Under the pieces are notes generated by a model that was given only the letters and a program-made list of their open reading frames with translations, was not told where the DNA came from and searched no databases. From the NCBI GenBank assembly GCA_038496675.1, contig CM076660.1, forward strand, positions 4,395,197 through 4,459,196: a stretch of 64,000 nt of DNA. The letters run 5' to 3'. The position numbers were made by a program, and so were the translations under genes. Shown here in pieces: positions 25,895-36,900 of the stretch. The stretch comes from Rachycentron canadum. Taxonomy: Eukaryota > Chordata > Actinopteri > Carangiformes > Rachycentridae. Every line of letters starts with the position of its first letter. The stretch's first letter is position 1.

Positions 25895-26196
25895 AGGGCT
25901 GCACAATATGCCAAAAAAAGAAATAAATAAATAAAAATAAAAAATTATTCACAAAAATGATGATTTGATGTTGTTGTTGGGGCTCATACGAGACAAGCAT
26001 GTTCCTTTATGTCTAGAATATGACTTCTCAGTCTGTAGCACCACAACATTTATGGTGCTAATAATGTACAACAATATTGTGAGACATTGAGACAGTTTAC
26101 CTTTATAAAAAAAAATAAAAAATTTAAAAAAAATGCAAATTTGAGTATTGCACTTGGTCTTAATGCGATTCTGATTAGATTTCGATTGTACAGCCT
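25895..26196. mobile_element. small hAT-like non-autonomous element (AGGGCTGCACAAT ends)
   Basis: The left end AGGGCTGCACAAT and the right end, read in reverse complement, AGGCTGTACAATC form imperfect terminal inverted repeats of a family whose ends read about TAGGGCTGCACGAT in fish genomes. The interior is A-rich with CGATT-type blocks near the right end (GCGATTCTGATTAGATTTCGA), typical of that family. No transposase. No clear target duplication survives. Confidence 0.6.
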
Positions 26197-27732
26197 TCAC
26201 TGCCAGAAAAACATTTCAAATGACTTTTGAAAAAGTTACCTTGAGGCTTTCAAATAGAAAAATAACTTTATATCTATCTGCTTTATTATTATATGTTATT
26301 TGTCAGTTCTTTTTGACCCAAGTAAATTATGTTTCATGCTGTATTGGGGTTAAGATTATCAATTAAAATTCTAATAATAATTTTGCATGAGCCCACAGCC
26401 TTTAAACGTTGCATATTGTACAAACCACAGCAGGCTCCTTCTTCTCTGGCATATTATTTGACCTGAAACCTTCATTAAATCATCACCTCAGTTCCTTCAA
26501 ACACACTCCTCACACACGTAGAGGAGAAATTATATCGTCATTACGACGACTTTTTTTTTTTTTTTTTTTAAAGTATTTTAAAATTTTGTCAGTTAGAACG
26601 CTGGAAGATAATAATCTCAAGTCAAAAGTGCTTTCAGTGGATGACGTCATTTTCCCAAACCCCCTACTGTTAAGCAGTTACAGCTCAATATTGACAAGCA
26701 ACACATACACCTATATATATTTACCGCTACTTAAAATGCATTACCACACATTTAATTTGTCAAAATAAAAACTTTAACCTTGACTTTCTGTAAGTGTTTT
26801 ATCCATGGAATTAAGAGCTTGATTACAGATAACAGACGTCCTTTAATGGTACTGTTTTCTAGCTTTGTCATAAACCAGATTTGCCATTTGCCTATGCAAA
26901 TTATATAAACTCATGCGAGCATCCACTACAGCATGTGATGCATTTGCCTCTCCACACGGCGTCTATTGGAGAAACTGTAGCATAAGTCACCTCCAAAACA
27001 AGAGAGAGTGCAGGTGGGAAAAACAGCTTGTGCTGTAGGGCTACTGTGCATCCTGACTCAACCATTTTAAATGTGTAGCAACTCGTGTGGATATTATGTT
27101 GAGTCAGGCAGCTGCAGAAGTGCGTGAGAAAGCAGAAAGGGGATATCACACCATCATCTCCTGACACACGCTGGGTGAAGCAGGTTTACTCTTCAGGGGC
27201 CACGACAAGTGACAAACAACTGATGACAAAGGTGTCTGTCTAAGAAAGCACTCTGAAAAATGCACAGCGGTGCAATCTATCTGTCAAATACACAGCACTC
27301 AAAACAGTCTCATGATGCCAAAATCTCACTAATAGGTATCTGCTCACGCCAAGTTATAATCAAATACATAAATATAGAGAGCTATACAAGTCAGATGAAG
27401 TGAAAAAAAAAAAAAAAAAAAAAGTTTTTTTCTATTCCTTTCAGTTGGTTGATTTAAAAAATGATTTATTATATCTTTCCCATCTTTACTGGGCCTGATA
27501 ATAAAATGTTCTTACTGTTATCCCTCTTTCAGCTTGTTAGCTGTTCAGATATGTTGTAATTCAATGGGTTTAGTGCAGATGAAGAGAAGTTATAGGCTAC
27601 TGAGCCCTTTCCTTTTAATTTTTTACTTCGCAACTTCCTGTTGATATAATTTAGAACTTTTGACTCTCTGTGTCCCTAAAAGCTATATGAGTAAAATTTG
27701 CTATTTTTAAGTTTTGCTATTGCCACGTAGAC

Positions 27733-27955
27733 AATGTTAGCATTAACAGCCGTTCATTTAGTCTTGAAGAAACATTGCTAACTTCATTCCTTTACTTTCC
27801 AAGAGCTGTTTCCTGGAGGGGAAAGCAACCACAATTAACTCCTGTTTTGCTAGCTGGTTAGCATGCTGGTTAGCATGCTAACCAGCTAGCCCCCGTCCCA
27901 GTCAGACTCGTGACTTCCCAACTATAAGTCACTGTAGCGTCCACTCTGGGGGCTG
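27733..27955 (+). repeat. GTTAGC-rich dispersed repeat, copy B, with perfect inverted repeat
   Basis: Shares AATGTTAGCATTA, GAAGAAACATTG, GCATGCTAACCAGCTAG, CCAGTCA and TCACTGTAGCGTCCA with copy A at 3885-4036. Unlike copy A it contains a perfect palindrome at 27849-27890: arm GCTAGCTGGTTAGCATGC, a 6-base spacer TGGTTA, then the exact reverse complement of the arm. Confidence 0.6.
27849..27890. repeat. perfect inverted repeat, 18-bp arms, 6-bp loop
   Basis: Arms 27849-27866 and 27873-27890 are exact reverse complements. The spacer TGGTTA repeats part of the arm, as expected if the structure arose by a templated fold-back copy. It could extrude as a cruciform or form a hairpin in the pre-mRNA. 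Confidence 0.95.
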
Positions 27956-30900
27956 TTTTTGGAGGCTGACTGGACCCCATATTCACACCAGAGTGGAGAG
28001 TTACTGCGGTAATTTGGGATACCAGTGGTAGAGTGTAAATTATGAGAGAAAAGAAGGGATTCATGGATGGTACAAGCAAACAGTCCATGGCCATTTTTCA
28101 CTCCCAGGCTATTTTCCCGCTAACACACAAGGTTCTGGGTTAATTTTATTTGATTCTTTTTTTTTTTTTTTTTTTTTTTGCTACTGTAGCATTTGTTGCC
28201 AAGGATCCAAATGTTATTAAGGTCATTACAACATAGTAGAGACATTATTTTGTCAGTGGTTCAGTTTAAAATATAGGGAGGAATAGTGAAAGAAACATGA
28301 ACTGGTTAGAGGAAGAGCTAGAGGCAACATGCTTTTTCTGTACAGCGGCAAACTCCAGCACATCCAGCCTGTTGCGGGGCATGTATACCCCCATGCCATG
28401 CATGAATCACAGCTCTGATTGCAGTCGCTCAGGGCACGGCTCAGCTCGAGTATCCCAGCCATACTGAAAAGAAGCATGAGTGACATTTGTTGCTTCTCCT
28501 CAGTTGTGGCGGCGGCACTTGAAAATAAGGGAAGAGCGATGGGTAACAGACAAATAATGCGACACTATTCTTGATGAAATACTCATCGTGTTACATGGCA
28601 GTAGCCTTTGTGAGAGAGAAATGTAAGTCTAAAAGACACTGTCGAGCAGTTGGTTCACATATTTCTGGACACAATAGCAGAAAACGAACACTGAAAAGTG
28701 ACATTTGCCAGTCTCAGGAGATAATGTTAATAATGGAGTGAAAAATGTCAGGGGGCGTGTTGCTTAAACAGAAACATGTATTTACACACCATTATTGCCT
28801 GTTGGCTAAACATGGCGTTGATTTACACGCTACCAGAGGTTTTTACATCCTCACGTCTCGAAATCACTCTTTTGATACCCAAATCAAGACAGCTGTGGTG
28901 TTCGGTATACAATAAGTGGCTATGCACTAGCCCGTAGAAGAGGCTACACGCCTGTGGTTGTCTTGTTATCAAAGGTCCACTTTGGGGCCACAGGGTTGGA
29001 GGAATGACATTAAAATCTGCCAGGAGGGTAAATTAGATCTGTAAGGTTGAATTCATACTGGCATAAATGTGGTATGACACCCAAAAATCTGTTGTAGATT
29101 AAATAGTTCTCTATGGGGTCAGCACTAAGAGGGAGCCCTATCACAATAAATGTAATGTAATAATTTTATTCAGTGTTAACATTTAAGAACATTGATTCAT
29201 GCAGGACTGAGAATCAAAGTTAAATCCACCCCAAAACGCTGGTGTGGTGAATATAACATGCAGCAGGAAGCAGATGCAGTTTCTGATTTTGTCTCTCGTC
29301 TGCTGTGACAGAGAGTTAACACCGCTACTGGTGTTTTTTTTTAATTAATTTTTTTTTTTTTTATACATTTACTAAAACTTAAGTTTCTCTTGAGAATTCC
29401 CACACGCTCGCCCTACTTCCTCCATTAGGAAACAAATAGCTCATGACACTTCACTGAGTAAACTCCATGACACCGGCCTTAATGGCACAACTTTTGCCGC
29501 AATAACCTCACGCTCATCATAACAATTTGGAAAACAGTCTTTTCGCATCTTGATTTGTGTCCTGCTCCCTCAAATAATTAAACATAATGATCAGAGCGTG
29601 AAATAAGAAAAGCTGCTCCGAAACTGGTTTTACTTCTTTCAGATTCATACAACTTTATTCAAGTGCTAAAATTCAAGTGTTTCCTTTTCCCTTGACTCAA
29701 GATTTTAAAGAAACAACTTGAAAACTCATTTCTGCAAGTGAACAATTTTTTTTTTTGTCCCTTATTCTTTATCTGAAAAAATAACATGGACAGACCTGCA
29801 GTTTACACTTGCTGGTGGTGTTTTTTGCTGGATACCTATGACTAAACTAAAAAGTGAGAGCTGCACACAGTTATGATGATTTAATTAGGACAAATAATTG
29901 AACCATCATCAAATGATGGAGTGCTACCCTCTGTTGAGAAATTACACATTATTACATTTGTTAATCAAAGAATGAATATCTAATACCACCCCATACTGTA
30001 AATATCAGGCTGAGGTTGAATTAAACAAAAACCATGATTACAGTATATACCCATTCAACCTGTTTTGATTCATAATTAATCATCTTCCGCTTTCATTTGA
30101 CGCAACCATTGCCTGGGATGAAAAATCATACTTACTCTATCTTGTAACCCTCTATGAGGCAAGAGGTTGACAACAGCGACACTGCTCAGTTGCCATGTTG
30201 ATGCATCGCATTTCTATATAAATACAGTTGTCAGTTGTAACGTTATCAGCTCGTTTCCACAATCTCCGCAGCGTCAGTGAGTCTCATTCAGCTAATTTTA
30301 AGTTCAATCATTTGTTTTTTACTTCAGTTGGTGATCGTGAGGAGAAAGAGGAAAATCTATTTATCTGGAAAAGTCAAAGATAATTCTTTTAAACATAGTG
30401 TCACTTTGATAGATTAATTCAGAAAGAAAACAAAAAAACATGACTGTAACAGCTAAGCCATTTTCCCTAATGATCAAGACATGTCTGCAGTCAAAGTTTA
30501 ACCATTTAGATTTTATCACACTCTCAGGATGCCAGCTCTGCTTGTGAAGCACAACACCCTGGGGACCAAGGTGCGGAGGAGATGCAATACGAAGATGTTA
30601 GCAATACTGTATGTTGTCATGGATAATATTATTGAATAGACTTCTTATGTGGACACAAACATGCGAGTATAATTTGACAGTGGAAAGCAGTTTTGGTTAG
30701 TTTAAACAAACATAACCCAGGAACATCCACTGACTGAGAAGACTAACTGTGGATCTAACTCCTTTTAAAACCTTTCACATCTGTAGGTTTTTCATAGGAC
30801 ATCCAATAATGCCAAGTTTCTTAAAATCAAACATCAAACCGTTTTTAAGGACATTGCTCTTCATACATTTTTCTCATTTCGAACAAATCCCAGTGCTGTA

Positions 30901-33900
30901 AAGCAGGGGATGTGCAGGTATATGGCGTAGACCATCCTACTCTGTGTCTGACTGGCTCATACTTGTCACATTCTTTGGTTGGGTTGGTTAGGTTTAGGCA
31001 TGAGGAGTTGTTGATAAAGTTGTGAAAAAACAAAAAATCTATACTGCCTGCCGCCTACTCATCCTATGAATAATATACATACCTCAAGTCTGTGTGAGAG
31101 CAGTAATATTTGCAAAAGTACTGACAAACTCTGGTCTGACACAATCTGTTTCAAATCAGCTGTTCCAATACACAATTTAAAAAAAAGCACTGGCCCAGGG
31201 ATGAGGTGGGAGTAGCTGTCCAATTTTCACGTGTGGATGGACCAAAGAATAAGGAACAATTCACTCAAAATGCAAGATTGTGTAGGCTGTGGCTAATGTT
31301 AATTTTATAAGGATCCTTACTCCCTGAGGTCAAGCAGCAAGAATTAAGTGACAATGTGCAAATGCTTCTGGTCCATTTTTGAGTGGACTAAATATGCGGG
31401 AGCAGTCCTCGCCCACATGTCACTGTTTTTAACACAGGGCATTTATCCTTCGCTGGAGGGGCTGCTTTAAAATTAAAATACAAAAATGGGGCATAAATTA
31501 ATGAATTAATTCTCCAGGCACCACTACACCACTGACAAATCCCATCACATGACAAAACCAACAATGAATTGATCCTACTGACAATTACTATCTGCGTGTC
31601 CAAAGTCTGATTCATCTTATTCTGTGCTTTCATAGACATTGTTGTCCGAAAAAAATATGGAACCAAACATGAAATATGAGCCGCAACGCTGAGATGGGTA
31701 AAATGTTCTTTCATTAATATAAACACAGGGTCCTACTTACAGCACACTGTAGCTGTAGATGCTCAAATACATGTGTTTTGAATGTGATGCTGAAAACAGA
31801 GCCGAGCTGGTTTTAGAATATCTAGCCTCAAAAAATAAAGACAGAAACTACATATCATGGCACGTTTTTGAAGATTAACATCTCCACTAAACTTGCAGCC
31901 TTGGGTACGGTATGAGCACCACAGGCAGGGTCAGCATATCAACACACTTTCAGAATTATAAGCACCCTTACAATTACCTCTAACTTAGTCTTGAGTTCAT
32001 TCTGAGCAGATGGAGCTACTTAAATGAGAGAGCTCTGTGTCCGCTCAGCAGCGAGTGCAACCTCCCTGCTCCCTGTAAACTCTAATTTTGATCGTAATTT
32101 TTTTTAATGGTGTGCAGTTGCCTTATCGTCCACATTTTATTCATCGTCGCTCTTGTTACAATGAAGAGACAGTGGCACAATATATCGTTAGAAGTTATGA
32201 ATGAAAACAATGTTCATTTGCTGGCAAATTGTAAAGTCTTGACCAAGACCTGTTTTATCTGTAACATTTTTTTAAATTTATAAATTTATATTATAAATTT
32301 TGTTCATTTTACTACTTCAGAGCTTGAATTAGATTCAAACTCATGCATTTATTAATTTAATGAATCTGAGTCAACAGGTGTCAAAGTTAGCTGAAAAAAA
32401 AAAAAAAAAAACATACAAGGTCTAGTCAATGAACGAGCTGCATCCTCAGCTCACAGTTTGGCTCAAAGCAGCTAATGTATTGACAAATGTAGATTGCAAT
32501 GCATTGGACTGGGGACTATTGACATTGCAATAGCAAAGACACATCCTGTGGGTGGGAAATTTGCTTGGCGCAGTGAGAGATGACCTTGCTGAATACATAT
32601 TCTGAAGAAACACTGTTTGAGCTTCAGTAGCTTGGGAAATTGAACCTGTGTTATAAAAGAAAAGCATACAGGATGACAAGCAAACACTGTATGCGTGTGA
32701 CTGATGCAGTCATTAATCTGAGCTGTACTCTGCGTGTGTGTGTGTGTGTGTGCGCGCGCACTTTTTGTGACACACAAAGCCATGTGTTTTGGTGTGTTTA
32801 AAGAGCCTCTCTGTGCACACATGGATAAGACTCCCAGTGTTTAACTGCTGCGTCCTTCAGCCCACCTCATGCCTCCCATTCTATTGATTGGCATATAGAG
32901 TAAACTTGAGACACCCACGCAAGAAAAAGAGAAGTCTTGTCTGAAGTGGCAGGTCAGCTGAGGAAGCTCTGTGACCTTTGACAAAAGGAAATATTTTGCT
33001 TGCTCTCTGGTCTAAAAATGGTTAATTTTTTTTTTTTTTCTTTACTGTTTCCTCCAGTGGAGAAAAGGAAAAGAGCTATTTCAAAATCCTCCTTCTCAGC
33101 TAAAATAGATGAATTTTTAAAGTTTCTACAGTCCTGAGATGATAATAATAAAGATGACAATGATGATGAATGTAGACTAAGTGGCATTAAATGGCACCAA
33201 TTGCAATTGACAATATAAAAGACAAATGTGATTAATCTGAATCTGAATCCCTCCTGCCTTCAATCACACAGCTGGATTAACCTGCTGTAATATGGCTTCA
33301 AGGAGAAAAAAATTATTGTGTGCTCCTTTACTTTCAATTAATCTATTTGTTTGCTAATGGATCTGTCACAGTGACATCTTTAAAATCGCTCATCTGGGCC
33401 AACCAACTTCTCAAAAGATATATTTTCCTGATTAATCCGGTTGGAAATCAGTGGCTCTCCACCACTAATCATCAAAACAACAAATGAGGGAGTGTCTGTT
33501 GGAGGAATGGTGTTAACCCCTCCAGCAGAGCACCAGAGATTTGAGTGTATGGTGAGGAGCAGTGAAACTCTTCTCGAGCCTTATGGCAGCCCAACGTCTG
33601 ATTAAAACATTTTCTGTTTCTTTTTTTATTTTGCTGCCTATTATAATCTATAAATACCCTTTTATTTGTTTCACTTTAAAGCAGGAGGTGTGGCGGTTAA
33701 CACCGACGTCAGCCCTGAAACGAAAGCCATCTTATGTTTTGTTTTTATGTCTCTTTTTACTTTTCATATTTCTCTATTTTGTTGTTTCTGTTTATTTAAT
33801 TTCAATTTATCCTAACGTCAGCAAACACTTGGCACACAAGCATGGCTCTTATTCCAAAGTGATAATAAAGGCTGATCAAGATGCAGTCCTAGATTTGATT

Positions 33901-34341
33901 CTATTTATTTAAGCCAAAAGAAGCTATCTTTATTTTAAAATTGCCTCACAATTAACTCAAGTGTGTGACTAAAGTGACTCTTCAGACTAACAAACTGTAA
34001 CGAAACAATGCCTGACTGGACTAAAAATGACACTAACAATGAAATCCAACTTTCCAAAAATGAATTTCAAACATATTGTATTAACAACCTTTAAGGATCA
34101 TGCTGCCAACATTGTGACGCGACTCTTTCCGCCTCTTTGAAATACTGCAATCACTGGCAAATAGTTCAAAAGGGTAAGAGAGCCTGGTTTGGCAGCTTAC
34201 AAGCTCCTTTGGAAGTATTTCAGTCCAACGCAATGCAATGCAACGGAAACATATGTCGACAATGGGCCTGAACACAGAGAAGACGGCTTATTAAAGTGTC
34301 CCAGTTTCAATCAGTCAATCAGTTGGCTTGAATAAAAAAAA

Positions 34342-34392
34342 AGGCTCACCTGGTAGCATGAAGGCTAAAAAGCTGGTTCGAATCTGACCCAG
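34342..34392 (+). mobile_element. tRNA-like head of a SINE (fragment)
   Basis: GGCTCACCTGGTAGC resembles a polymerase III box A region and GGTTCGAATCTGACC (34375-34389) a box B. Both match the head of a common percomorph tRNA-derived SINE; the middle is shortened and the SINE body is missing. It is too short and unstructured for a real tRNA. Confidence 0.55.
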
Positions 34393-35995
34393 AAAGTTAA
34401 CTTCCAGAAACATTTAGGACATAAAATAATAGGGTTTAAGTATTTCTTTGCAGAGCGGAGGTGGGAGACAGTTGTAGTTTTCACATTAAAGTCAGATGAG
34501 CTGGAGCTTGTCACTGACGGCGCACGCTGGCGTGAGTTTTCTGTTGCTCCTGCAGAGACCACCGCTGCTTGGTGGCAGCAGCATAGGTTTGTGACCGAGA
34601 ACAGGCCTGTGAAGGACTGGGCTCCGTCCAATCAGCCCCAAGGGAGGTTGTCTTGCTGTTCAATTCTAATTCATGTACATATAAATAACTGTCGCTTGGC
34701 ACTGCTAATTGGATTAAAAGGCTTGGTAGAGGAGAGACAGGGGAGAAGGGGGAGTGAAGGCATTTAAAAAAGCAGCATGACTTGATTTACAGCGAACATT
34801 TTTTTTTTTCTCAAGGGTTATCTATGGAAGCTTATTCTGACCATGTTAAAAAAAATAGAAAATTATGAATTAAAAATACACAAACACACACACATATATA
34901 TAGAGAACAAAAGAACATCTAAGTGAAGGTGTCTGAAAATCATGTTAATTTATGTATGATAATTTGCTACAAGCATAAATGTTTGTACAGTGCATGTAGA
35001 GATTTGAATGGACAGAGAAGCGGGGAAGTTTTGTTGTTGCCGGAACAACCAGAGGCTACAAAAGAAAGAAATATCGAACGGGTACATACTCTAGGACAAC
35101 ATTTCTTCAAGTGGGTTTTCTCAGACGGAACTGCTGCCTGGATTTTTTTTTTTTTTTTTGATCCTTTTGACCCTTTAGCAGTTTGACAGGAGCTGTGTCA
35201 CATTTCTATTACTGCATTAACAGTGTGAGCAGCACAATGAAAGCCAGTCCAAACATGCCCTGTCCGTGGTTGCCATCCCTGAACGCGCTTGTTTTTCTTC
35301 TAACGAACAATAGTTTCTCTTTGTATATGCAACATGAATGAGAGTTTGATTGCAAACGTTCAAATCTTGATTTGAAGGGCTACATTATTATCTGAAGAGA
35401 CTTGATGACTAAACAAGCACAAAATGATGCAACGCTGAAAAGCAATACAGAGGAATAAATACTGGAACTGATCTGAACAAATAGCTGCATCAATAGCGGC
35501 AAGCCTGCCACACATATTTGGTTCGAGCTAAGACCTTGAACACAGCGTATGTACAAAAACAGAAACCGTCATTATTACTGCTTACAAAGGGTTTTGTTCA
35601 AAGTTTTGTCATTTTGAGAAAACGCTGTTTTGAATAGAACTCTTCAGATCATTGAGTTCTGTCTCAGCACTATCTGGTTAACTGCCGCGTACACCAGGAT
35701 GCTACAGCTAGGGCATGTTCAGAACAATGGTAAGCAGCTGAAATTGTATCAGTCAGCAGCAATGACAGCAGCATGAGAGCCGGAAGAAATGGACTGTGGC
35801 GAATGCAAGAGCGAGACAGACAGAAATCTAAATGTGAGAAAGGAGGAGTGAAACTGAGATGGAGAAAGATTGCAGATTAGTCATAGGCTATGCACAAACA
35901 CTAGACGCCGAGAGGAAGCATGTCTTGAAAGGAGAGCTAGAATGTGGCGAGAGGATGAGGAGAAGAAGGAGAAGGAGATTGTGGGGAAGGCTTAC

Positions 35996-36013
35996 CTGGG
36001 TACTGTGCAGCTC
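35996..36013 (-). other. candidate 18-nt microexon or recursive splice site in cadm1 intron 1
   Basis: On the gene strand the order is CTAAC (36090-36086, branch-point-like), about 70 bases almost entirely C and T, then CCAACACAG (ending 36014), then GAGCTGCACAGTACCCAG, then GTAAGC (35995-35990). The 18 bases are a multiple of three; in the phase 1 set by exon 2 they read through as completed codon, Ala, Ala, Gln, Tyr, Pro, with no stop. Alternatively CCCAG/GTAAGC may work as a zero-length recursive site. No transcript evidence is available here, so this is a prediction; pyrimidine-rich repeats can mimic acceptors. Confidence 0.3.
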
Positions 36014-36539
36014 CTGTGTTGGAGACAGAGGAGGAGGACAGGAGGGAAGGGTAGGAAGGAGAGGGGAAAAAAAACAGAAAGGAAAGTTAGCATTCAAAGC
36101 CCAATTTGAAATGAATTGTTGCCATTTGCAGGTGCACACAGGTGCATGCTTATAAGGTACACAAGAAGTAGGTGGGAAAGAAAAGCTACTCATGCTGTTC
36201 CCATCTTCAAAAAGAAGATGATTTAAAAGAGCACAGCTGATTTGAGAGGCAGCCAGTTGTTTCAGTCCAAAGCTAAATTTTTAACTTTAAAATGCAAATT
36301 AAATTGGCTTAAAAAAATGGCTTGGTCAGCATCATTTTTTTTTTTTAAGACAATACCAAAATGTTCTGAAGAGGATGACGTCTTGGGCAAATGTCTTTAA
36401 TCTATATTTTCATACCAAACATCACCACTATTACAAATATCCTTTGATAAAACAGGAACACAGTCATGAATGTATGTAACTGTATGTAGCAAAAAGTGTG
36501 ATCAGATAACAACAAATAAAGACTCCAGGAAGTGGTTCT

Positions 36540-36900
36540 ACAAAGAGGTTTTTTGTCTGGTGCGACACCTGTGGTTGTCTACACAGACCACAACCCACTG
36601 ACTTTCCTGCATAGCCTTCGATGCCCTAACCAGAGGTTAGGTGATGACCCTCCCCACCCTGTGTACCTGTTACTACTGTGTGTGGCTGCTCTCCTTGCAG
36701 GTCGTAGACGTGGGTGTGGCAAAAGGTTCATTAAAACTTGGGCTCATCCGAGCCCTGCGCACCATTGTTCTTAAAATTGTGCCGAAGCTCCGTTCCTCCC
36801 TCTGCTCTCCTCCCTGAGGTGCCCATTGGGTTTTGGTTGCCCTTTGGTTTGTGTTGCGCTTATACATTTCCTCACGAATGAGGAAATTACACTTCTGTAC
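36540..36900 (+). mobile_element. degraded Ty3/Gypsy LTR retrotransposon fragment (RNase H region plus possible 3' end)
   Basis: The plus-strand frame around 36562-36645 contains VVVYTDHNPLTFL and CPNQRL, the conserved RNase H-like motif with the catalytic Asp following the reverse transcriptase in Gypsy polyproteins. Nothing upstream reads as reverse transcriptase and nothing downstream as integrase: the sequence jumps to a GC-richer non-coding stretch (about 36650-36880) that may be the element's 3' untranslated region or LTR. It is an internally deleted relic with no coding capacity. Confidence 0.7.

Noticed and set aside
34340..34360. CCAG/GTGAGC on the minus strand
   Set aside because: Falls within the SINE head box A motif, so the match is explained by the repeat.
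34342..34392. Functional tRNA gene
   Set aside because: Box A and box B are too close for a cloverleaf and no acceptor stem pairs; fits a SINE head fragment.
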